From the NCBI GenBank assembly GCA_029255685.2, contig CM055311.2, forward strand, positions 4,450,269-4,514,268: a DNA stretch of 64,000 nt, given 5' to 3'. Under the pieces are notes generated by a model. It did not search any database. It saw nothing but the letters and a program-made list of their open reading frames with translations, and was not told the DNA's origin. How positions within the stretch are numbered: position 1 is the first letter of the stretch; each line of letters begins with the position of its first letter. This document shows, in pieces, positions 32,109 through 42,310 of the stretch. The stretch comes from Silene conica. Lineage: Eukaryota; Streptophyta; Magnoliopsida; Caryophyllales; Caryophyllaceae. The position numbers were made by a program, and so were the translations under genes.

Positions 32109-32939
32109 CTAGTTTTAACCTCGTGCAAAAATGCACGGGGTCGTTTTAATAATATTGATATTTTAAATAGTTCTATTAATAATCCGAATATATTTTTGAT
32201 GATGAAATTTTAGGCTATATGCTATAATTGATTAAGATTTTTGTAATATCATTGACATTGTAAGTATTTTTTTACGTTATTGTTATTTTAATTTATCTTA
32301 TTGCTATTTTATTTTACTACTGTCATGAAAATTGTACTTGAAATTTCGATCGTGTTTTTATCATTTTCTGTAATTTGTTACATTTTTCTATCAATTATTG
32401 TAATTTTGGTTAGTATTTATTACATAATTATGTACTCTTATTTATTGTAATAGTGATTGTTAGTCATAAATCATTATTTAATAATTATGTATAAATCGAC
32501 ATCGACAATACGGAATATATTACTCTGTAATATATAATTTAGACGTTATAAATATAATCGTTTACGAAATAAATTAGAATTAGTATGTAATAATAACACA
32601 ACTAATGAAGCGCAAACATTTATTCGATAATTAATTCAGTAAACAACAATACGTGTCCCACCATAATTGAATTAAAAACAAAAAATGATGGATTAATGAC
32701 GTGGATTCACCAAAAAAAATTCTGTATTAATATAGATAAGATGTTCGTAATATTTCTGAATCTACGATTTTAGGCATTTATTTGGAATACGTAGAATATA
32801 TGGCGGTTATGGTGCAGGAAAATCATCAAATATTATGCGGGACCCACCTGAGTGAATTTTAAAAAAAAAATTAAAGTTTGAATGAATGACGTGGCAGAAC
32901 CACAGCTTGAGAAATGATTCATTATTTATATAGATAAGA
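32109..32939 (-). mobile_element. non-autonomous Helitron with two candidate 5' ends
   Basis: On the minus strand the 3' terminus reads CCCCGTGCATTTTTGCACGAGG (a hairpin split here over 32119-32140), a short spacer and CTAG (32112-32109), followed by T, as in Helitrons. Two similar 5' starts of the form A|TCTTATCTATATWAATA occur, at 32741 and at 32939. The element is therefore 633 bp or 831 bp, or one copy sits beside the 5' end of another. The parts next to both 5' starts share CACGTCATT. No Rep/helicase is present. Confidence 0.6.
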
Positions 32940-33175
32940 TGATTAGAACTAATTTAAAGGGATGATTTTAAATCAAGAAGAATATCATATATTTGGGTCA
33001 AATGAGTTTGGGTTTGTCACATTTTCGGGTATGTTGGTTGGATCATTATCGGGTCAACCGGGTCGGATTAAAGGGGAATATGACTATAGGAGGTATACCA
33101 ACTACAAATTAGCTTCAAATGAGTCGGTTTGCTTTCATTTTAGTCCAAAGCCATGCTAAAACCTTTCAAATTAGC
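32940..33175. other. spacer, nothing recognised
   Basis: Short interval between the Helitron and the next element. An inverted repeat CCATGCTAAAA...TTTTAGCATG at 33151-33194 touches the left edge of that element. Confidence 0.4.
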
Positions 33176-33836
33176 ATGGCCGGCTTTTAGCATGCATGGG
33201 CCGTGCGGCCGCACAGGGCCCCAAATATTTGGGGGCCCAATAGATAAGAAAACACATATGTTATAGTATTCGGTGCAACAATATAGCATAGAAAACAATT
33301 TATCTCAATGGTTTGACTATTGAGTCTTGGTTGAGGTAACCCATGTTTAAATCCCTACAGGTTCATTTTATTTTATTTTTCCGCATTTTCTAAACTCAGG
33401 TTCGAATCCCCATAGTTCCATTTTTATTTTATATTTCAACCTTTTCTAACTTTCAAATTCCAAAGTAAATGGGTTTTTCTGATAAGAAGTTAAATAAGGA
33501 AAGATTTTCAAGATATTTCACTTATTATGGTAAATATGAGTTTTTATCATGAGATATTCTCACCAATGTTTTAGAAAATTCGTTATTAAAAATATTTTTC
33601 ATAAGTTACTTGATTTTGTTAATTTTATATGTTAGCCATGAAAAATAAATCAAACATACTTTACATTAAAGAGTTCTTTTAGTTTAACTAATAAAGTTCT
33701 AAATAATTTATTAAAAAAACAAGGTAACAATAATTTCAAATTTTAATTTTTATAAGTATACAAAGTAATATATAAAGTAACGGGGATGTCTTTTAAAATC
33801 TTGTACAAGGCCCCCGAAATCTTGGAGACGGCCCTG
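33176..33836. mobile_element. unclassified TE with GGGGGCCC ends and 9-bp flanking repeat
   Basis: CAAATTAGC is repeated exactly at 33167-33175 and 33837-33845. Near the ends, GGGCCGTGCGG...GGGGGCCC on the left and its rough complement (AAGGCCCCCGAAATC, GGAGACGGCCCT) on the right suggest degenerate inverted termini. Inside are two Pol III box B-like pieces (TTTAAATCCCTACAGG, about 33350; GGTTCGAATCCCCATAG, about 33400). There is no coding capacity. A superfamily cannot be fixed. Confidence 0.45.
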
Positions 33837-33873
33837 CAAATTAGCTTCTTTTTCTACAAAACGACCAAAAAGG

Positions 33874-34078
33874 TATTAGAGATAAACATACACAATAGTA
33901 TAATATCTTTAGTATAATATCTTATATTCCATATCATGTATATTAGGTAGGCCATACCTCTTAGTTTGTTAAGTAAATATTCTAGCTTATCTTGTTATCT
34001 AGTTTATAGGATTGTACAATTGTATTTATACATTTACCATCTATCAAAGAATCATCTTTGGCATTATTATCTTCTTCA
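33874..34078 (+). repeat. 5' LTR of the Copia element
   Basis: 205 bp, ends in CA directly before the primer binding site. The first base pair is TA instead of TG in both LTRs. The 3' LTR carries a 12-bp duplication (TAGTATAATATC) that this copy lacks. Confidence 0.9.
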
Positions 34079-34156
34079 TGGTACCAAGAGCTTGAGATCC
34101 AAAATAAAGACAAAAAAAAAATCAAATTCTCTGCAAAATTTTTTGTTCTCCTCTCA

Positions 34157-35067
34157 ATGTCCGACAATGCCTCTATCCTCCCTAACTCTGGCGAGCCACT
34201 AGTCCCCTTTGTGGCCGTCAGTTTCTCGAATGTCACCCAACTCACATCCTCTACCTATCGTACATGGGCTGCCCGAATCGAAGATTTGCTCTTCGGCTAC
34301 GATTTATTCAAATACTTGGATAACTCTCACCCATGTCCTCCGTCTACTATCGTGGATGACAAAGCTACACGCATTCCAAACAAATCCTATAACACTTGGA
34401 TGCGTCAAGACCGTCTGCTAAGCGGTGCCCTTCGCGGTACCATTCATTCTAGCATCACCCCGCTGTTGCTCATATGGGCAAACCTATGGACGATGAAGAT
34501 ATCGTCGGTCAAGTGTTAGATGGGTTAGATCGCGAACTGTATCGCTCGCTTATTGATGTTGTCAAGAATCGGGACACCACCATATTCTTTGACGTCCTTC
34601 ATGAACGTCTCATCCAATTTGACTTATCTCTTATGCATTCCCCCACCCATCTTACCCCTGCCTCGGCTATGGTAGCCTATCACCACAAACAAAATCGCTA
34701 CACCCCTCGTGCATCCCCTTCCCCTAGCCTACTACCCACACCTTCCGCTGCCCCGTCCTCTCAACTCGCCACCACCTTCAAGGGAAAGTGCCAGTGGTGT
34801 CATGCCACTGGTCACTTTCTCCAACTCTGCCCTAGCTTCAAAGCCAGCCACCCTACAATTCCCGTGCCAAGTCGTCCCTCACCCGCCTCCAAAAACGCCC
34901 CACCTCGTGCTCATACCGTCTCTCTTACCACCCCTACCCCTGCCAATTGGACCCTAGACAGTGGTGCTACTCACCACATCACCCATGACCTAAACAACCT
35001 TTCCATTCATGCCCGTATGACGGAAACGATGATCTCCTTATTGGTGACGGGTCGCCCTTGTCCATAA
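34157..35067 (+). pseudogene. Copia gag and protease, with internal deletion
   Basis: Gag starts at 34157 (MSDNASILPN...) with the lineage's YRTWAARIEDLLFGYDL region. Near 34470 it jumps to another frame (MGKPMDDEDIVGQVLDGLD) and a segment that other Copia gags have between these blocks is missing, so an internal deletion with frameshift is likely. A CCHC zinc knuckle (CQWCHATGHFLQLC) and the aspartic protease motif LDSGATHHITH follow. A frame change near 35015 ends this frame while protease sequence continues in another. Confidence 0.8.
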
Positions 35068-37142
35068 AAAATATTGGTTCCTTTTCTCTCCCTCTTTCTT
35101 TTAAAACTCTTCGCTTTAATAATGTTTTACATTCACCTTCCATTTCCAAAAAATCTTATTTCTATTTCAAAATTTTGTACTAACAACGATGTCGTAGCTA
35201 ACTTTACTGCTGATTCGTGTCTCTTGCAGGACCGGCTGACGGGACGAGTGCTAATTAAGGGATTTCTTGACTCGGGTCTGTACGATGGCGCCTTCCCTCT
35301 CCCACGGTTCTGCTAGCTCACGGGTCCCTTGATAGTTCTTGGCATCATAAACTCGGTCATCCGTCTTCTTCTATTTTAAATTCTATTAGTCGTCAGAATA
35401 ATTTGAATACTCCGCACTTTAATAATTTTCTTTGTTATCCTTGTTCTATTAATAAGAGTCATAAACTTGCTTTTTCTGATTCTACTCTTACTTCTTTAAA
35501 ACCCCTTGAACTTATATTTTCTGATGTTGGACCTCCCCCCTTCACTCTCTTGATAGTTACAAATATTATGTTGTTTTTGTTGATAATTTTACACGTTATA
35601 CTTGGCTATATCCCCTCAAAAATAAATCTGACACCACTCCCATCTTTAATCGTTTTCGAGCCCTAGTTGAAAAACACTTTGCTCAACCCATAATTAAACT
35701 TTTCTCCGATAATGATGGAGAATATATCAAACTTACACCCTCTATTACTAATGACGGAATAACTCATCTCGCTTCCCTTCCCCACACCCCAAAACTCAAT
35801 GGTATAGCTGAAAGGAAACATCGTCATGTAGTTGAAACTGGACTCTCTCTTTTAACTCATGCCTCCCTTCCTCTCACATTCTGGTCATATGCCTTCGTTA
35901 CGGCAGTTTACCTTATCAATCGAATGCCCACCCCTGTACTCCAAAATGTCTCTCCCTTTTCCAAACTCTTCACTACTCCACCCTGTGGGAAAATATCTGT
36001 ATATATTCCCAATTCTTTATATGCATGATAATAACAAATTTTTAATGTATGATTTATAGTCATAAACGAAGAACAAGATACAAAGATTGGGATAGAGAAT
36101 TAACCTTCTGTCCTTGCAAAGGCTTAAGATCAGATATCAAACCAGATATCCTCCTAATCGTTGTACCCAAGATGTCCTGAGAAATACCCTTTCCTGAGCT
36201 AGAAATTGCAAAATTACCTTTAATTTTGTGTAAGATGAAAGCTAGAGAGAGAGGAGGGAAGTAGTCGTGTAACTCGTGCGCTTTAAGTGTAGAGTGAATG
36301 TCCTATTTATAACTGCAAACAACGCTATTAGACATCAACTAGGATTCCCCAAATCAGTATTTGGTTCTACCTACAACACTTCATAACAACTGAACAACTT
36401 AATAATTGCTTAGACCGAAATTCTATCCTTATAGAATCGGTTATATCGCTCTCTCTCCCTTGTGTACTGTTTTATCTTATAAATATCTTATATTTATAAT
36501 CCACTAATTAAATATAACCTTTTATATTTAATTAAATCATTTAATCTTTATTAAATAATTTCATTACACATAATTAAATATAACATTTTATATTTAATTA
36601 CGAATTAACATTTTAATTCGTCTTAGCTAATATTATTTAATCTGTATTAAATAATTATGTCATCATTACATTGACTAACCGTTTAGTCATATAGGGTATC
36701 AATATGATTACATTTTCATCTAATCATATCTCTCAGATTCCATCCTTTAGGTGTGACTCTTAGGGACCTGTTGATTACCGCCATTTGTATGACAATAACG
36801 TCAAACTTTCTAGCAAGCAAACCGTTATTGATAAACGTAAATCAACTGGCTAAAATACAAAGTATACCCTGTGTTCCTTTAAGAGATTTATACGTGTTGT
36901 CGCACTAACTGCTGAGGACACTAGCTCCAACACACCCAACTATACTAAACTTCGGAATTTTGGCTGTCTTTGCTATCCTTGGTTGCGACTCTATACTAAA
37001 CATAAACTCGAACCTAAGTCCAAACCTTGCATTTTTGTAGGCTACTCCTCTACCCAAAGTGCTTATCATTGTCTTGATGTTACTACCAATCGTCATTATA
37101 CTTCCCGTCATGTCCAATTCGTTGAACAAAAATTTCCCTTTC
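35068..37142 (+). pseudogene. Copia integrase, interrupted by a solo LTR
   Basis: The sequence carries a GAG-pre-integrase block (about 35335-35480, WHHKLGHPSSS-type) and the integrase core with FSDNDGEY and the catalytic Glu region NGIAERKHRHVVE, then FWSYAFVTAVYLINRMPTPV. At 35983 the solo LTR enters after FSKLFTTPP and the integrase C-terminus resumes at 36938 (NYTKLRNFGCLCYPWLRLYT, SKPCIFVGYSSTQSAYHCLD). One copy of the 5-bp duplication remains between the halves. Multiple frame changes are present. Confidence 0.8.
35984..36932 (-). mobile_element. Copia (Maximus/SIRE-like) solo LTR, 949 bp
   Basis: Read on the minus strand it starts TGTTGGAGCTAGTGTCCTCA and ends ...CAGATATTTTCCCACA. CACCC flanks it at 35979-35983 and 36933-36937. 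The start resembles LTRs of the large-LTR Copia lineages (Maximus/SIRE), an assignment from memory of the family. It splits the integrase of the host Copia element. Confidence 0.85.
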
Positions 37143-37160
37143 CCGCCCTTGTCACTAACC

Positions 37161-38169
37161 TGTAATACCTCGAATCTTTAGATAATTTATTGCGTGATTT
37201 ACTTTTATAATTGATGAATCGATAGTGCTTAAACGTTTTTTAGCATTCGATAAGTGTTTTATTAAATAGTTTTAATAGATGTCGATGGTGGGGTTTGATC
37301 TCGTGACTGCCAGACACTTGAGGCTTGGGAAGTCTTGGGCCTCATTTTGTGTGCACAACACAAAAGAGCCCACGATTGCTAAACCCTAAGAAAACACCCT
37401 CTCATACCCAGCCACCTTATGCCGCCATATAAGAGGCTCTCTACCCCGTGTTACCCTACCTTACACACAACCACCACAGAAATCCAGCCGCCATACCAGA
37501 AAAGGAAGAGGAGGTTCGAAACAGTGGGTTAGACCAACCTAGGGTCCCTCGTTTTAGCCGTGAACAGGTAAGTCACAACCACTGTTACTATGTTATGTGT
37601 GTGTCTGCGTCTTTTGTGTTGTAATTCGAAGGGTATAGTGTCGTTGTTATCAGGCCTGGTTGGCACGGTTGTTTTGGTGGTAGTCAAGGTCGTGTCAAGG
37701 GGGTGGTGTCAGTAGGCTAGGGTGTTTGTGGTGTCGTCGAAGGGGGTGGTTTTGGTGGTCTTTTCACCACGGGAAATGAGAGTCAGAGGGGTTTGTGGTT
37801 ATTCGGGTCAGGGAGTTGGTATTACTGTCGACTCGGGGGAGGTCAATACAGTGGTACCACCGTGGTCTACAGGTCGTTTGTCAGAGGTGGTGTTGGTGGG
37901 AGTCGTGGGTGGTGCTAGGGGCAATGGCGGTGGTCGACAGGGTTGTTTTCAGGCGGTTTAAGACACGAGTGTGGATCAGACCTGGGTTTGGGGACTCTGA
38001 TTTGATTCGCCGGCGGTTGAGGTGAGGGTTGGTGGTGTCGTGGTGTTGGCTGGTTGTCGGTGGTGTTGGCGTGTGGTGGTTGCTGGTGGTCGAAGTGCCT
38101 GTGCACGGTGGGGTGGCGTGTTGTGTCACGGGTGTTGCGTCGGGTTTTGGAGGCTGTTTAGTTCGTTTG

Positions 38170-38216
<47 letters not shown>

Positions 38217-39260
38217 GTTGTTAATATCCATATTATTATTGTTATTTCTTTTGTGGTCGTTATAATATTGTAATGAGGTTTATTATAAGTATGTTAGTAG
38301 ATATTAATATTAGTATCTATATGAATGTCGTTTATTTATGAAGTGTAGTAATTGGTTGTTATGAGTCGGGAAGTTTATATTTTGAGGGAACTTTTATTTC
38401 TGGAAAGTTTCCATTTTGGGAAACTTTCCACTTATAGGAGGTTACTATTTATAGTAAGTAAAAGTTGGCTTGTGGGGGGTTCAGGAAGTTTATTAATTCG
38501 TTACGTATACATGTTTAGGTAACGGTTTTCGCGTGGAACATTTCTAGCAAGCTTGTGATTGACTGTGCTTCTGCAGTTTGAGGTAGGGGAAATACTGTAT
38601 ACATGGTGATGAGTAATCTGTTTATTATCTGATGATAACTATGTACATCTTATCGTATGGATGGTGTTATATTGTATTTATTTGATTGCATATTTCTGTG
38701 ATACGATACGGTGTGGCGATTATTGGGTCTTGTGATATGGAGCGGAGTATATTTGGGTCTTGTGATTGGTGTGGAGATAATGGGTCTTGTGATTGGTGTG
38801 AAGAATAATGGGTCTTGTGACTGGTGCGGAGAATAATGGGTCTTGTGATTCGGAGTGGAGATGATTGACTTTCTATTTTTAGTAATGCTTTGATTGTTTA
38901 TTTTCCTCTACTCAACCTTGTGGTTGACCCTGTGTATTCGTGATCACCTGTGATGAACCAATTTATTGGGGAGCAGATTGACAGGTACTTGAGTTTACGG
39001 GAGCTAATGGGAGTGAGCTTGGATCCGGACCAGACCAGACAGTGTCTAGATCACTATAGTAGTTCTATCATATGTTGTAGTTTTACTTATCTTTTGAGAC
39101 AGTTTTGGAAACGGTTGTAGGATCTTGTTTTGAGTTTAAACATCAATAAAGTACTGTGTTCTTTCCTTTGTTATCTACTGGCTCGGTAATCCGAGATGGT
39201 AACACCCTTACTTATCTGGGGAGTCCTAGTTCAAGCCCCTAAATAAATGGGGGTGTTACA
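37161..39260 (+). mobile_element. Ty3/gypsy-type solo LTR, 2.1 kb
   Basis: It runs from TGTAATACCTCGAATC to GGGGGTGTTACA with TAACC at 37156-37160 and 39261-39265. It is homologous over its length to the inverted solo LTR at 7140-9461. It contains a (TTA)n tract at about 38175-38220 and the family's array of about 27 bp (GGGTCTTGTGATTGGTGTGG) at 38730-38870. Apparent long proline-, glycine- or valine-rich frames here are composition artefacts. Confidence 0.9.
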
Positions 39261-39265
39261 TAACC

Positions 39266-41218
39266 CATCCCTTACACTCACCTTTACTCCCCAACAATGG
39301 TTCACCTTTGCACTCCCTCTCTTCGTTAACACCCCCCCCCCCCAATTCTCCTCCTATTACACCTCATGACTCCCCTCGGGGCCCTCCATCTCCCGACACC
39401 AACACTGACCAGGAGCCAGACCCTCCTGCCTCCTCCGTTGTGTCCCCTGCCGTGACCCCTGCCCAGTCACCCTCTCCCTTTGTCCTTGCTGTGTCCCCTG
39501 CCGTGACTCCAGCCTCGTCACCCTCCCCCTCTCCCCCCTCCTCCCCCCCCTTCTCCCTCTAGGACAACCACACGTCTAATGAATAATATAAGGTGTTCTA
39601 ATCCCAAATATGCTAAGCTTGTCTCTCTTTCCACCTCCTCCGTTCCCCCCGTCACATTAAAAATTGCCCTTCAAGATCCGAAATGGCAAGCTGCCATGGA
39701 GGATGAACACTCTGCTCTTCTCAAAAATAACACTTGGTCTCTTGTTCCATCTGACCCTTCTCTCAATGTTGTTGGGTGTAAGTGGGTCTTTCGCATTAAA
39801 TATAATCCCGACAATATAATCAATAAATACAAAACCCGTCTTGTTGCCAAAGGATTCCATCAAAGGCCCGGTGTTGACGACACCGACACCTTCAGTCCCG
39901 TGGTAAAGCCAGTCACAGTCCGTCTCATCTTATCCCTTGCACTCTCTCGTGGCCGGTCCCTCAAGCAACTCGACATCAACAATGCTTTTCTCCAAGGTAC
40001 GTTGTCTGAAGCTGTTTACATGTCTCAACCCCCGGGTTTTTCTAACCCCACCCTTCCCAATCACGTATGCAAATATACCAAAGCCATTTATGGCCTCAAA
40101 CAAGCCCCACGGGCTTGGTTTACTGAGCTCACAACCTACCTGCTCTCTTTTGGTTTCACTCAATCCTTATCTGATTCCTCTCTTTTCCTTTACAACAAAA
40201 ATTCCACACAAATATATTTACTAGTCTATATTGATGACATTATAGTCTCCGGTCCCTCATCTCCCACACTAAATCATTTTTTCTCCTTCTTTGCGATTCG
40301 CTTCTCCCTTAAGGACCTCGGTTTTTCGTCATACTTTTTTGGCATTGAAGTCACCCTTAACCCCAAAGGCCTTCGACTCACTCAAACAAAATACATTTAC
40401 GACCTCCTACACTACACCGTTCCAATATGCTTGAAAGCAAGCCCACAACCACGCCCATGTCCTCTTACCCACCCCTCACCGCCTCCGATGGCCAACCTAT
40501 ACCCAATGCAGCCGACTACCGAACCTTAGTTGGCGGCCTCTAATACCTATCATTAACCCGTCCCGATATTGCGTTCAGCGTTAATAGGCTAGCCCAGTTT
40601 ATGCAATCACCTCATGACACTCATTGGGCCGCGTTAAAACGTTTACTCCATTACTTGAAAGGTTCACTACAAGTTGGCATTCAATTAAATCGTGACACAC
40701 CACTATCATTACATGCGTTTTGTGATGCAGATTTTACCCGCGATACAGATAATTACATCTCTATTACAGGCTGCCTAGTGTATCTAGGTTCTAATCCCAA
40801 CTCATGGTCTTCAAAGAAACAACATACTTTAGCTCGCTCCACCACGGAAGCCGAGTTTAGAGCAGTTGCTGACACTACGACTAAAATTATGTGGTTACGG
40901 TCCCTTTTATCCGAACTTCATCATCGTGTTCTTGCTCCCCCAGTCATTTATTGTGATAATCTCGGAGCAACACACTACTCATCCAACCCGGTTTTTCACT
41001 CTCGCATGAAACTTGTAGCCCTATCTTTTCATTTTGTACGTGAACAGGTTAACAAAGGGCTACTACGGGTTCAAAACATCTCGGCTAATGACCAACTTGC
41101 GGACGCTCTCACCAAACCCCTGCCCCGACCGCGCCTACAACTTATTTTGCTCAAGCTTGGTCTTTCTCTTCGAACGTCAAGCTTGCAGGAGCATATTAGA
41201 GATAAACATACACAATAG
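39266..41218 (+). pseudogene. Copia reverse transcriptase and RNase H
   Basis: A Pro/Ser-rich linker (39308-39562) with a run of ten or more Cs precedes the reverse transcriptase (39579-40430): WQAAMEDEHSALLKNNTW, GCKWVFRIKYNPD, ARLVAKGF-type KTRLVAKGFHQRPGVD, LDINNAFLQG, YGLKQAPRAW and the catalytic box YIDDIIVSG. A frame change near 40420-40530 separates the RNase H part (40601-41218: HWAALKRLLHYLKGS, FCDADFTRD, STTEAEFRAVADTT, YCDNLGATHYSSNPVFHSR, ADALTKPLPRPRL). The two long frames are otherwise well conserved. Confidence 0.9.
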
Positions 41219-41410
41219 GATAATATTTTAGTATAATATCTTTAGTATAATATCTTATATTCCATATCATGTATATTAGGTAGGCTATACCTCTTAGTTT
41301 GTTAAGTAAATATTCTAGCTATTTTGTTACCTAGTTTATAGGATTGTACAATTGTATTTATACATTTACCATCTATCAAAGAATCATTTTTGGCATTATT
41401 ATCTTCTTCA
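41194..41410 (+). repeat. 3' LTR of the Copia element
   Basis: 217 bp, preceded by the purine-rich GCAGGAGCA tract. It overlaps the last codons of the RNase H frame. Confidence 0.9.
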
Positions 41411-41415
41411 AAAGG

Positions 41416-42310
41416 AAGTAAATAGTGAATAGAAAACAAATGACTAATGAAAGTAGTGACGATAATTAGCTTGATTGGCATGGAAAATGGGTTGGTTAAG
41501 GGGTCAAAAATGCGTAAATTAGAACAGCACTTGTAGTCCTTAGGGCATGGTGCATTTACGCTGATTTCACGAATCTTAGCAAAGTATGACTGATGGACTA
41601 CTACCCCTGCCGAGGACTGATAAGCTCATGGAGTCGACGACGGGACATTCAATGCTTGTTTTTTTTTTCTTATGCATTCTCAGAGATGATCAAGTATTTT
41701 TGTGAGAAGTAGACAGTGCGAAATGCGTGTTCATCATGACTTCATGAGTCCTGGCGTATACACCTGCATGAATCATGATGATTTCATTCGGACTAAAACG
41801 CCGATGCCACATATCAATCATGGAAGACGACCAAATCCCAGATTGTATGTAGAACATAACTCTAGTAGACTTGTATGGACCAATCATCTTGACGAATCTT
41901 GGTTCCTGTATTGTTAATAATTAGTTACTGATAATTTATTATTAGGTACGTTATAATTTTGGAAGATAATCATGATTATGTGACCACAACCATATGGATA
42001 ATAATTATTACAGATCTAGACACTCGAACGATTAGTTGTTAAGAGATGCAATTATGGGTTGTTTTGATCAACACGCAACTCATTGCTCTTCACTATGAAT
42101 TTTATGGATTGCTTTAATTAAATATGCTTCCTTCCTTCAAATGATTCACAGAACCAAACGGAAATTATTCTTCCTTAAAACTATACACCACTCGTATTAA
42201 TTAACTGAAATACTTTTGGCTTAAAATGTGTTTATATAGAATATATAGAATATGTAACCCTCTATAACCCGATAACTTTACCGAGATACCTCATCCTATG
42301 CATATGCTAT
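41416..42310. other. spacer, nothing recognised
   Basis: No gene or element border was recognised between the Copia element and the next LTR. Confidence 0.4.

Larger units (their letters stand above)
33874..41410 (+). mobile_element. Copia retrotransposon (Ale-like), degenerate, hosting two solo LTRs
   Basis: LTRs at 33874-34078 and 41194-41410 (TATTAGAGATAAACATACAC ... TTATCTTCTTCA) are flanked by AAAGG at 33869-33873 and 41411-41415. A primer binding site, TGGTACCAAGAGCTTGAG, starts at 34079. The order gag, protease, integrase, reverse transcriptase, RNase H is that of Copia. Solo LTRs of other families interrupt the integrase at 35984-36932 and the integrase-RT junction at 37161-39260. 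Without them the element is about 4.5 kb, usual for small Copia lineages. Several frameshifts show that it is inactive. Confidence 0.92.

Noticed and set aside
33982..34245. Minus-strand frame of 87 codons
   Set aside because: It is antisense to the Copia LTR and gag start, a shadow of the real frame.
37722..38273. Val/Gly-rich frames and an Asn-rich minus-strand frame
   Set aside because: Composition effects in the gypsy LTR, the Asn run being the TTA microsatellite at 38175-38220.
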